Positions 6,780-12,702 of a stretch of 21,161 nt of DNA are shown here, one piece after another (positions within the stretch are counted from its first letter, which is position 1; every line of letters begins with the position of its first letter). This stretch comes from JBOGZI01 sp050697275 (GTDB lineage: Bacteria > Actinomycetota > Thermoleophilia > Solirubrobacterales > 70-9). Made by a program: the position numbers and the translations under genes. The notes beneath the pieces are model-generated. The model was not told the origin of the DNA and did not search any database. It was given only the letters and a program-made list of their open reading frames with translations. Location of the stretch: NCBI GenBank assembly GCA_050697275.1, contig JBOGZI010000012.1, positions 1 to 21,161 on the forward strand, written 5' to 3'.

Positions 6780-7961
6780 ATGAGGCGCTCAGCTGAGCTG
6801 AGGGCGCTCGAGGCGTCGCAGGGGACGCCGAATGAGCCCCCGCCGTCGATGGAGTCGCTTGCCGCGATCCGCTCCGAGGTGCGCCGCGAGCGCCTGCTCG
6901 ACATGGAGGCGCGCCTCAAGAAGTACCGCGGCCTCGCCTTCCTGGTCCTGGCCCTGGCATTGGTCGCCGCGGCTCCCACCTACGGCTGGTGGTGGCTGGG
7001 GCTGCTAGCCGCGGCTCTGGCCAGCTTCAGCATCGCGGACCACTTCATGGCGCGCAGCAGGCGACCCGGGGTCTGGATCGGGGTCGCGTGGGGCCTCTCG
7101 CCCGTGTTTATCGCGATCGGGGTGGTCGCGACGGACGGGGTCAACAGCCCCGCGCTGGCCTGGTTCGCCGCGCCCGCAGTGACCCTCGGGGCCCGCTTCG
7201 AGCCCCGCGGAATCATGGCGGGCACCCTGTGGATCCTGTTCGTGATGCTGGTCGCGATCGTGGGCTCGGATCCGCTCGGCGTGTTCGGGGTATATCCCGA
7301 CCGGCTCGCGGGGGCGGTGGCGCTGGTAGTCGCCGTCACCATCCTCTCGCTGGCGCTGGCGGACTCCGATCGCGTCTACCGGCGCCGCTCGACCCTCGAT
7401 CCGCTCACCGGCTCGTTCAACCGGACGGCGCTCGACCGGCGGCTCTCCGAGCTCGACGGTCATCCGGTCGAGAAGGAGGAGGGCATCTCCTTCGCTTTCC
7501 TGCTCGCCGACCTCGACCACTTCAAGCGGGTCAACGACGAGCACGGGCACCCGGTCGGCGACCTCGTGCTGCAGGACACCGCCTATCTCTTCCGCAGTGC
7601 CCTACGCGCCTCGGACGCCGTCTACCGGGTCGGCGGGGAGGAGTTCCTCGCCGTCCTGCCGGGCGCCGACGAGGACCGGGCGATGGAGATCGCCGAGCGG
7701 CTTCGCCGGACCATTCGCGATCGCCGTGCCAGCGGGATCGGCATCACGGTCAGCATCGGCGTCGCCGTGGCTGTCGACGGGGAGCTCGACTCAGACGACA
7801 TGGTCGCCCGCGCCGATGGCGCCCTCTACGCCGCCAAGGCCGGCGGCCGGGACCGGGTCTGCCTCGCCGGCGCCGGTGGCGGCCACAGCGAGCCGGACGA
7901 CCCGGACGGCTTCTGCTTCCCGCTGGCGGAAGCGCGGAACGGCAACCGCGTGCGGCCCTAG
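6780..7961 (+). CDS. Membrane-bound diguanylate cyclase (GGDEF domain)
   Basis: A 393-aa protein that should make cyclic di-GMP from two GTP. An N-terminal cytoplasmic helix of about 48 residues precedes about six membrane segments (residues 49-200), an MASE-like sensory region that I cannot name further. The GGDEF domain spans about 205-365, opening with DPLTGSFNRTAL. The active site is GGEEF at 285-289, an accepted functional variant, with the metal-binding Asp in LADLDHFKRVND. An intact I-site, RASD at 276-279, lies exactly five residues before it, so product inhibition is expected. The last 30 residues are Gly/Asp-rich and probably disordered. It is the first gene of the block that separates pepP from efp. 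Its TAG stop shares four bases (CTAG) with the convergent lipoprotein gene. Confidence 0.93.
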   Translation: MRRSAELRALEASQGTPNEPPPSMESLAAIRSEVRRERLLDMEARLKKYRGLAFLVLALALVAAAPTYGWWWLGLLAAALASFSIADHFMARSRRPGVWIGVAWGLSPVFIAIGVVATDGVNSPALAWFAAPAVTLGARFEPRGIMAGTLWILFVMLVAIVGSDPLGVFGVYPDRLAGAVALVVAVTILSLALADSDRVYRRRSTLDPLTGSFNRTALDRRLSELDGHPVEKEEGISFAFLLADLDHFKRVNDEHGHPVGDLVLQDTAYLFRSALRASDAVYRVGGEEFLAVLPGADEDRAMEIAERLRRTIRDRRASGIGITVSIGVAVAVDGELDSDDMVARADGALYAAKAGGRDRVCLAGAGGGHSEPDDPDGFCFPLAEARNGNRVRP

Positions 7962-8806
7962 CCGTCTACGGAGAAGCGGCCGCTGGAGATCTTCTGCGTG
8001 GCGCCGTCGTTCACCTCGATCGTGACGTTGGCGCCGCTCGGGATCTGCGCCGTGCCGGTGATCGGGGGGGAGCCGCCGGCGACCTGGACGTCGATCTCGC
8101 CCGCGGATCCAACCAGCCGCACCCTCTGGCCGCCGATCACGCCGCCGCCCACACCCCCGGCGAAGGTGGCCTCCTGGACGCCCGGACCGACGAAGACCGA
8201 GAATTGGCTGTCGAGCGTGATCTCCGTCCTGCCGCCGCTGGGACCGCCGTCGACGCGGACGAAGAAGTCGTTCGTCTGGGTCGCGGCCGGATCGATGAAG
8301 AGGTGCGCGTCCCCGAAGTTCGAGGGGGGCAGCACCTCGGCGTCGGGGATGGGCAGCGCATGGGTGCCCTCGTCCACGTGGGTCGCCCGGTAGGTGACCT
8401 GGCCGCTCCCCTGGTCGAGGCGCGGATCGGCCAGCTCGAACACGGCCGTGTCGCCCTCCTCGGGCTGCGCGTCCACCACCAGGGCGGCGTTGGGCGGGTC
8501 GTCCTCGAAGCCCCGCTGCGCCCACTGCTCGACGAACTCGGCGAGCGTCTCGGTGCTCGCCCGGCGCGTCGGCCGGTCGGTGAACGAGGTCACGTTCGGG
8601 GCCGGGTCCGTCAGGGTGAGCTCGAAGACGTCCTCCTGCCCCTGAACGGGGGCGAGGGAGCCGCCGCCGGTGGTCTGGGCGAAGAGCAGGCCGCCTCCCT
8701 CGACGGCCGTGCTCGTCTCCTCCCCGTCGTCGTCACCGCAGGCGGCCAGCGTGAGCGAGGCCGCCAGCATCACCGCCGCGATCGCCATCAGGCGCGAGCT
8801 GAGCAC
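7958..8806 (-). CDS. Putative lipoprotein of unknown function
   Basis: A 282-aa protein starting with GTG, with a lipoprotein signal peptide ending in the lipobox LAAC (Cys about residue 23), then an acidic linker (GDDDGEE). It should be anchored to the outer face of the membrane. The mature part has no motif I recognise. The first half contains a TLTDPAPNVTSFTDRP segment and a helical TETLAEFVEQWAQRGF segment. The second half is Gly/Val-rich and beta-like, suggesting a beta-sandwich. GTG 8806 is supported because the signal peptide begins there and a TAGGCT hexamer sits six bases upstream. Its stop codon overlaps that of the diguanylate cyclase. High third-position GC supports real coding. 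A related lipoprotein-like gene type occurs at 12699-13709, but I see no homology between them. Confidence 0.85.
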   Translation of the reverse strand: MLSSRLMAIAAVMLAASLTLAACGDDDGEETSTAVEGGGLLFAQTTGGGSLAPVQGQEDVFELTLTDPAPNVTSFTDRPTRRASTETLAEFVEQWAQRGFEDDPPNAALVVDAQPEEGDTAVFELADPRLDQGSGQVTYRATHVDEGTHALPIPDAEVLPPSNFGDAHLFIDPAATQTNDFFVRVDGGPSGGRTEITLDSQFSVFVGPGVQEATFAGGVGGGVIGGQRVRLVGSAGEIDVQVAGGSPPITGTAQIPSGANVTIEVNDGATQKISSGRFSVDG

Positions 8807-8812
8807 GGCGCG

Positions 8813-8818
8813 AGCCTA
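8813..8818 (-). promoter_or_regulatory. Putative -10 of the lipoprotein gene
   Basis: Read on the minus strand this is TAGGCT, six bases before GTG 8806, with no Shine-Dalgarno between. It is consistent with a leaderless transcript. Confidence 0.45.
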
Positions 8819-8905
8819 TCGCGCCTCTGCCGCCGCGGAAGCCCCGGTTTTCAGGTCCCCGGTTCGCGGCCCGCGCTGATCGGCCGGCCGAACGAGCCGG
8901 CGGCC

Positions 8906-8935
8906 CCCCGGCGCGAACCGCAGCCCGCGCCGGGG
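8906..8935 (-). terminator. Strong hairpin after the DoxX-like gene
   Basis: Perfect 10-bp arms CCCCGGCGCG (8906-8915) and CGCGCCGGGG (8926-8935) with a 10-base loop, eight bases past the stop of the DoxX-like gene on the minus strand. There is no U-tract, which is common in high-GC actinobacteria. A competing dyad CGGTTCGCG/CGCGAACCG (8860-8868 and 8912-8920) overlaps one arm. Confidence 0.55.
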
Positions 8936-8943
8936 TCCGTCAG

Positions 8944-9417
8944 CTAGCCCCTCGGCGCAAACAGCGGGGGGTCGTACTTGCTCGCCAGGCGAGCGAGCGT
9001 CAGCGCGCCGACCAGCAGACCGAAGTCCCGCAGGGCGACGTCGTAGTAGCCCGAGTGGCTGAGCAGGTTGACGATGATGCCGCCGAGCCATGCCGCGACC
9101 ACGTAGGCCGCATAACGCGGCTTCAGGGCGACGGCGATGCCGGCGAGGATCTCGATCACCCCCACCGCGTACATAGCCTCAGCCGCGGTGCCGGGAACGA
9201 TGTCGTTGATCCACGGCGCCAGGTAGATCTCCCAGTTGACCAAGACGTCGAAGAACTTGTCCAGGCCGAACAGGACCGGCAGGACCGCGAATCCGATCCG
9301 CAGCATCCAGAACGCCTGATAGCCGGCGTCGCTCTTGAGGCGATCCACCGTAGAGGCCACTCCGTCGTGCGCCTTGGCGTCACGGGCGGCGCGGCCGGTC
9401 AGCGTGGCCGATTCCAT
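8944..9417 (-). CDS. DoxX-like four-helix membrane protein
   Basis: A 157-aa integral membrane protein with about four hydrophobic helices (MLRIGFAVLPVLFGLDKF, AAEAMYAVGVIEILAGIAVAL, YVVAAWLGGIIVNLL and the DFGLLVGALTLARL region), in the pattern of DoxX/DoxD-like proteins. The family is linked to quinone-dependent or thiol redox roles in the membrane, but function is poorly defined. A longer frame exists upstream. I start at ATG 9417 because a perfect AAGGAGGT lies at 9422-9429, four bases before it, and the upstream extension reads as non-coding. It is divergent from the sigma cassette across a 141-bp gap. Nothing links it functionally to its neighbours beyond position. Confidence 0.85.
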   Translation of the reverse strand: MESATLTGRAARDAKAHDGVASTVDRLKSDAGYQAFWMLRIGFAVLPVLFGLDKFFDVLVNWEIYLAPWINDIVPGTAAEAMYAVGVIEILAGIAVALKPRYAAYVVAAWLGGIIVNLLSHSGYYDVALRDFGLLVGALTLARLASKYDPPLFAPRG

Positions 9418-9421
9418 CGGT

Positions 9422-9429
9422 ACCTCCTT
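9422..9429 (-). promoter_or_regulatory. Perfect Shine-Dalgarno of the DoxX-like gene
   Basis: AAGGAGGT on the minus strand, four bases before ATG 9417. It decides the start against a much longer open frame. It is one of the few full Shine-Dalgarno sites in the window. Confidence 0.85.
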
Positions 9430-9457
9430 GGTTGGGTGAATTTGCTGCATCGGATCG

Positions 9458-9488
9458 TTGGCGTCGGCCGGACGCGATCTCTTACCCT
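9458..9488 (+). promoter_or_regulatory. Candidate promoter of the sigma cassette
   Basis: TTGGCG (9458-9463) and TACCCT (9483-9488) are separated by 19 bases, a slightly long spacing for a housekeeping promoter. The -10 lies in the left arm of a larger inverted repeat. Evidence is weak. Confidence 0.3.
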
Positions 9489-9529
9489 GGGCTGCCCCGA
9501 CCTGCCTGGGGATCAACTCGGCGGGTAAG
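9481..9529. promoter_or_regulatory. Nested inverted repeat upstream of the sigma cassette
   Basis: CTTACCC (9481-9487) and GGGTAAG (9523-9529) are perfect 7-bp arms centred near 9505. Inside are CCCC (9495-9498) and GGGG (9508-9511), centred near 9503. This could be an operator or a folded 5' leader for the sigma operon, which starts at 9559. Confidence 0.45.
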
Positions 9530-9558
9530 GAAACCTCCAGAGGCGACACAAACAGGAC

Positions 9559-9783
9559 ATGCGACGACTGAGGGCAATCGAGAACTCGGCGGAGCTCGGC
9601 TCCGGATCGAGCGAGTGGCGACGCCACCGCCTGCTTCGAGCGGGCGTGCCGCCCGAGCTCGCCGAGACCGTGGCCCACGATCGGCGCTTCGACGTTCACG
9701 CCCTGCTGGAGCTGCTCGACCGCGGCTGCCGGCCCGAGCTCGCGGTGCGGATCGTGGCGCCCCTTGACGAGGCGGGCGAGTGA
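9559..9783 (+). CDS. 74-aa protein of unknown function, first gene of the sigma cassette
   Basis: A 74-aa protein, probably mostly helical, with no membrane segment. The core motif is a tryptophan-arginine helix (EWRRHRLLRAG), then VPPELAETVA, then a helix FDVHALLELLDRGCRPELAVRIVAPLDE. I recall similar short actinobacterial proteins with the pattern DLHALLELVDRGCPP-LA-RILAPLD, but know no function for them. It is real rather than shadow because its TGA overlaps the sigma factor GTG (GTGA, 9780-9783), giving translational coupling. The single Cys in the RGCRPE turn is notable. Its position suggests a role with the sigma factor, but this is inference. There is no good Shine-Dalgarno before ATG 9559. 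Confidence 0.75.
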   Translation: MRRLRAIENSAELGSGSSEWRRHRLLRAGVPPELAETVAHDRRFDVHALLELLDRGCRPELAVRIVAPLDEAGE

Positions 9784-10466
9784 CGCTGGCGGCGAGTGCC
9801 AAACCGATCGGTTCGTCGGCCGTTCCGCGAGAGAGCCTCGACGAGGAGTCGCGCAGCTGGCTCGCCGCCCTGCGGGCAGATGGCCACGAGCGTGAGGAGG
9901 CTACGGCGCGCCTCTATGAGCTGCTGCTGAAAGCCTCGCGCTTCGAGGTCAACCGCCGCCGGGTTGCGATGCCGCACCTGCGCGGCGACGACTTCGACGA
10001 CCTGGCCCACCAGGCGGCGAGCGATGCGCTGATGGCGGTCCTGGGGAAGCTCGACGACTTCCGCGGCGACAGCCGCTTCACGACCTGGGCCTACAAGTTC
10101 GCCCTGCTCGAGGCGGCGGTGAAGCTGCGGCGACGGGCCTGGCAGGGTCGGGAGCTCCCGGTCGAGCCGGATGACTGGTCCGTGTTCGCGGACGCCGGCG
10201 CCTCCCCGACCGCGGGGCTCGAGCAGCGGGAGCTGCTCGAAGGGGTCCAGGAGAAGGTCAAGACGGAGCTGTCTCCCCACCAGCGGGAGGTGCTCCTCGC
10301 CGTGGCGGTGAACGGGGTCCCGATAGACGTGATGTCCGAGCGGCTCAACACGACGCGCGGCGCCCTCTACAAGACCATCCACGACGCCCGCAAGAAGCTT
10401 CGGGCCGGTCTCGCCGACGCCGGCTTCAACCTCGATGCGCGAGAGGGGGTGAAGAGCGATGGCTGA
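9780..10466 (+). CDS. ECF-type RNA polymerase sigma factor
   Basis: A 228-aa sigma-70 family protein with regions 2 and 4 but no region 3, the ECF layout. Region 2 covers about residues 55-125, including DDFDDLAHQAASDAL and the -10 recognition helix FRGDSRFTTWAYKFALLEA. Region 4 covers about 160-215, with LSPHQREVLLAVAVNGVPIDVMSERLNTTRGALYKTIHDARKKL as the helix-turn-helix for -35 recognition. About 40 extra N-terminal residues precede region 2. It starts with GTG overlapping the stop of the 74-aa gene. Its last eight bases overlap the start of the zinc-finger gene that follows. This arrangement strongly suggests the downstream protein is its anti-sigma factor. The inducing signal and regulon are unknown. 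Confidence 0.92.
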   Translation: MTLAASAKPIGSSAVPRESLDEESRSWLAALRADGHEREEATARLYELLLKASRFEVNRRRVAMPHLRGDDFDDLAHQAASDALMAVLGKLDDFRGDSRFTTWAYKFALLEAAVKLRRRAWQGRELPVEPDDWSVFADAGASPTAGLEQRELLEGVQEKVKTELSPHQREVLLAVAVNGVPIDVMSERLNTTRGALYKTIHDARKKLRAGLADAGFNLDAREGVKSDG

Positions 10467-10704
10467 GAGGAAGCGGGACGGGCTGGCCGATCGGCTCCTG
10501 GGACCCCGCGGGCCCGAGCTCAGCTGCGAGCAGTGCTTCGAGGAGCTCGATCGCTACGTCGAGTTCGAGATCGCCGGCGCCGATCCCGACGCCCGGATTC
10601 CCGGCATGCGAGCCCACCTCGAGGGTTGCCCGGCCTGCGCCGAGGACCACGCCAGCCTGCGGGATCTGATCGCGCAGAGCCGGCCCCCGGCCGAGACCCT
10701 GTAG
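10459..10704 (+). CDS. Small zinc-finger anti-sigma factor (putative)
   Basis: An 81-aa soluble protein with the zinc-binding anti-sigma (ZAS/zf-HC2) pattern. A Cys pair in LSCEQCFEELDRYVEFE is followed by HLEGCPACAEDH, which is the H-x3-C-x2-C motif. No membrane segment exists, so it would act in the cytoplasm, as the redox-sensing RsrA type does, rather than as a membrane-anchored sensor. It overlaps the sigma gene by eight bases, with a GAGGGGG sequence about nine bases before ATG 10459, indicating coupled expression. The likely role is to hold the preceding sigma factor inactive until a cytoplasmic signal, perhaps oxidation or zinc loss, releases it. The redox role is inference from the Cys arrangement only. 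Confidence 0.82.
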   Translation: MAERKRDGLADRLLGPRGPELSCEQCFEELDRYVEFEIAGADPDARIPGMRAHLEGCPACAEDHASLRDLIAQSRPPAETL

Positions 10705-10727
10705 CGCTGATTCCGAGTCCTACCCAC

Positions 10728-10742
10728 GCCCTGAAGCAGGGC
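10728..10742. terminator. Hairpin between convergent anti-sigma and LLM genes
   Basis: GCCCTG-AAG-CAGGGC, a 6-bp perfect stem with a 3-base loop, 24 bp past the anti-sigma stop and between two converging genes. There is no U-tract. It probably serves as a bidirectional terminator, though it also resembles IS200/IS605 end hairpins. Confidence 0.4.
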
Positions 10743-10793
10743 TCGGCCTCCGGATGGCGCCGGGCGCAGGGATCTGACAAAGGCCGTCCGGCC

Positions 10794-11657
10794 TCAGCGT
10801 GCCGCCTCGGCCAGCAGGTCCACCTGCTCGGGATCCGGCGAGCACGGGAACAGGAAGAGCTCGTCGACTCCGGCGTCGGCGAACGCCTGGACATAGCCCC
10901 GCACCGTGTCAGCGTCGGTCGCAGCGCTGGCGATGACCTGCTTCGCGGGCTCCTCTCCCATCGCGGCGTAGTAGTGGCCGAGGTAGGACTCGGCGTTCCG
11001 CTCGCCGTCGGCGCCCAGCGAGAAGTAGGCCAGCGCACCGACGTAGGGCTTGCCATCCCGACCGGCGGACTCCCACTCGGCCTCGAGCTTGGCGCGGCCC
11101 TCGCTGGCCTGCTCTGGAGTGCCGCCGCCGAGGATCCAGCCGGCGCCATGGCGAGCGGCTCGCTTGAAGGCCGCGGCGACCGACCCGCCGACCAGGATCC
11201 GCGGGGGGTCGGAGCTGACATCGGGACCGATCCCTCCGGCGACGCCGTACTCGTGTCCGGACCAGACCCGCTCGATCTCTTCGAGCATCTCGTCGAGCTT
11301 GCGACCGCGCTCGGAGTAGCTGATGCCCGACGCCTCGTAGTCGTCCTCGCGCCAGCCGAGGCCGAGGCCGAGGGAAAAGCGCCCGCCGGAGATGCGGTGC
11401 ACCGAGGCCGCCTCCTTGGCGAGCAGCGCGCCGTTGAGGCGGTAGGGGGCCAGCAGCACCGTCGACGCAAGCGGGATCCGCTCGGTCACGGCGGCCGCGC
11501 CGGCCAGCGACGTCAGCGGCTCGTAGCCGGGATAGACGAGGCGATCCAGGGTGCCCAGGCTCGAGAACCCCGCCGCCTCGCCGCGGCGCGCGAACTCCAG
11601 CAGCTGCTCGCCCTCGGTCCCGGGGACCGTATTCGGCAGTCCGACCGCTACATCCAT
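10794..11657 (-). CDS. LLM-class F420-dependent oxidoreductase
   Basis: A 287-aa luciferase-like monooxygenase-fold (TIM-barrel) enzyme, probably using coenzyme F420 rather than FMN. Typical segments are VGLPNTVPG at the start, the GFSSLGTLDRL strand-helix, LAPYRLNGALLAKEAASVHRISGGRFSLGLGLGWREDDYEA in the core, and PPRILVGGSVAAAFKRAARHGAGWI. The substrate is unknown. I start at ATG 11657 (MDVAVGLP) because a GGGAGG site lies seven bases upstream and the homology begins there; the frame extends further but that part overlaps the divergent gene. A second F420-type gene starts 40 bp away in the opposite direction, so the two may share control. F420 use is a family inference. Confidence 0.88.
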   Translation of the reverse strand: MDVAVGLPNTVPGTEGEQLLEFARRGEAAGFSSLGTLDRLVYPGYEPLTSLAGAAAVTERIPLASTVLLAPYRLNGALLAKEAASVHRISGGRFSLGLGLGWREDDYEASGISYSERGRKLDEMLEEIERVWSGHEYGVAGGIGPDVSSDPPRILVGGSVAAAFKRAARHGAGWILGGGTPEQASEGRAKLEAEWESAGRDGKPYVGALAYFSLGADGERNAESYLGHYYAAMGEEPAKQVIASAATDADTVRGYVQAFADAGVDELFLFPCSPDPEQVDLLAEAAR

Positions 11658-11664
11658 TCGCAAT

Positions 11665-11670
11665 CCTCCC
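11665..11670 (-). promoter_or_regulatory. Shine-Dalgarno of the LLM oxidoreductase
   Basis: GGGAGG on the minus strand, seven bases before ATG 11657. It fixes the start within a longer open frame. Confidence 0.75.
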
Positions 11671-11685
11671 TTTCTGACGGCTTCG

Positions 11686-11691
11686 TACGCT
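11686..11691 (+). promoter_or_regulatory. Putative -10 of the PPOX-family gene
   Basis: TACGCT, six bases before GTG 11698, with no Shine-Dalgarno. It fits the TANNNT form and leaderless spacing. Confidence 0.45.
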
Positions 11692-11697
11692 CTTCCG

Positions 11698-12129
11698 GTG
11701 ACGCTAGCGGACATACCCGCTTGGGCCGCGGCCATGCTCGAGCGTGAGCGCGTCGGCCGCCTCGCGTTCCTCGACGACGCCGGCCGCCCCCGGGTGCTGC
11801 CGATCACCTTCGCGATCGCCGGGGACGCGATCTGGAGCGTCATCGACGAGAAACCGAAGCGTCGCGCCGAGCCCGCGCGCGTCCGGTGGCTGCGCGCGCG
11901 ACCCGAAGCGGCCCTGGTGGTGGACGTCTACGACGACGACTGGTCGGAGCTCGCCTGGGTGCAGGTGCTCGGCCGCGTCGAGATTCTCGCCGTCGAGGAG
12001 GCACCGGCCGCGATCAAGGCCCTGGCGGCGAAGTACGAGCCGTATCGCGAGCGGCGCCCACCGGGGCCGCTGCTCCGTCTCGCGCCGGAGCGGGCTCTCT
12101 GCTGGCGCGCCCAGGATTCGTCCGGCTAG
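11698..12129 (+). CDS. PPOX-class, probably F420-dependent, flavin-fold protein
   Basis: A 143-aa split-barrel protein of the pyridoxamine-5'-phosphate-oxidase-like group, resembling the Rv0121-type F420-binding subfamily. Recognisable segments are VGRLAFLDDAGRPRVLPITFAIAGDAIWSVIDEKPKR, then RWLRARPEAALVVDVYDDDWSELAWVQVLGRVEIL, and a C-terminal PLLRLAPERALCWRA strand. It likely binds F420 or a flavin as a dimer; the substrate is unknown. GTG 11698 matches where the family begins, although the frame is open further upstream within the divergent gene. Its neighbour across 40 bp is an LLM-type F420 enzyme. Its TAG stop overlaps a putative -10 for efp, leaving 12 bp between the genes. Confidence 0.85.
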   Translation: MTLADIPAWAAAMLERERVGRLAFLDDAGRPRVLPITFAIAGDAIWSVIDEKPKRRAEPARVRWLRARPEAALVVDVYDDDWSELAWVQVLGRVEILAVEEAPAAIKALAAKYEPYRERRPPGPLLRLAPERALCWRAQDSSG

Positions 12130-12132
12130 CCT
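12127..12132 (+). promoter_or_regulatory. Putative -10 of efp
   Basis: TAGCCT, nine bases before GTG 12142. The TAG is the stop codon of the upstream gene. No Shine-Dalgarno precedes efp. Confidence 0.45.
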
Positions 12133-12141
12133 TTCGAGCCC

Positions 12142-12702
12142 GTGATCAGCACCAACCAGTTCAAGAATGGCACCCACATCGAGGTGGGCGGGACGGTCTT
12201 CCGCATCGTCGAGTTCCAGCACGTCAAGCCCGGCAAGGGGGGTGCCTTCGTGCGCTCGAAGCTGAAGCGGGTCGAGGATGGGGCGGTGATCGACAAGACC
12301 TTCAAGGCGGGCGAGAAGTTCAGGCCGGTGCGCACCGAGACCAAGAAGATGCAGTACCTCTACGAGTCCGGGGACGCCGCGGTGTTCATGGACAACCGAA
12401 GCTACGACCAGTTCGAGATCCCGAAGTCGGTGGTGGGGGAGGCCCTGCAGTGGGTGCCGCCCAACTCCGACCTGGACCTGCTCTACGTCGATGAGCGACC
12501 CGCCGGCGCGCAGCCACCGAGCGCGGTCGAGCTGACCGTCTCCCAGACCGACCCCGGGGTGAAGGGCGACACGGCCTCGGGAGGCGGCTCGAAGCCCGCC
12601 ACCCTGGAGACCGGTGTGGTCGTTCAGGTCCCCCTCTTCATCGACGAGGGCGAGCGGGTCCGAGTGGACACCCGCAGCGGCGAGTACGTCTCCCGCGCCT
12701 AG
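12142..12702 (+). CDS. efp: Translation elongation factor P
   Basis: EF-P binds between the P and E sites of the ribosome and rescues stalling at polyproline stretches. The 186-aa length is normal and three domains are visible: KOW-like (1-65), OB (66-128) and C-terminal OB (129-186), the last with TLETGVVVQVPLFIDEGE and VDTRSGEYVSRA. The tip of domain I reads VKPGKGGAF, so the residue that contacts the P-site tRNA is Lys32, the type that in other bacteria carries a modification or works unmodified. No EpmA or YmfI modifying gene is in the window. It begins with GTG directly after the PPOX gene. Its TAG overlaps the stop of the convergent lipoprotein gene (CTAG). Confidence 0.98.
   Translation: MISTNQFKNGTHIEVGGTVFRIVEFQHVKPGKGGAFVRSKLKRVEDGAVIDKTFKAGEKFRPVRTETKKMQYLYESGDAAVFMDNRSYDQFEIPKSVVGEALQWVPPNSDLDLLYVDERPAGAQPPSAVELTVSQTDPGVKGDTASGGGSKPATLETGVVVQVPLFIDEGERVRVDTRSGEYVSRA

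Noticed and set aside
6989..8947. A 652-codon plus-strand frame across the cyclase and the lipoprotein.
   Set aside because: It is out of frame with the GGDEF gene and antisense to the lipoprotein; it has extreme Arg/Gly content and no motif.
10720..10750. CCCACGCCCTGAAGCAGGGC resembles the hairpins at IS200/IS605 ends.
   Set aside because: There is no tnpA, tnpB or second end nearby. A simple terminator between convergent genes explains the hairpin.
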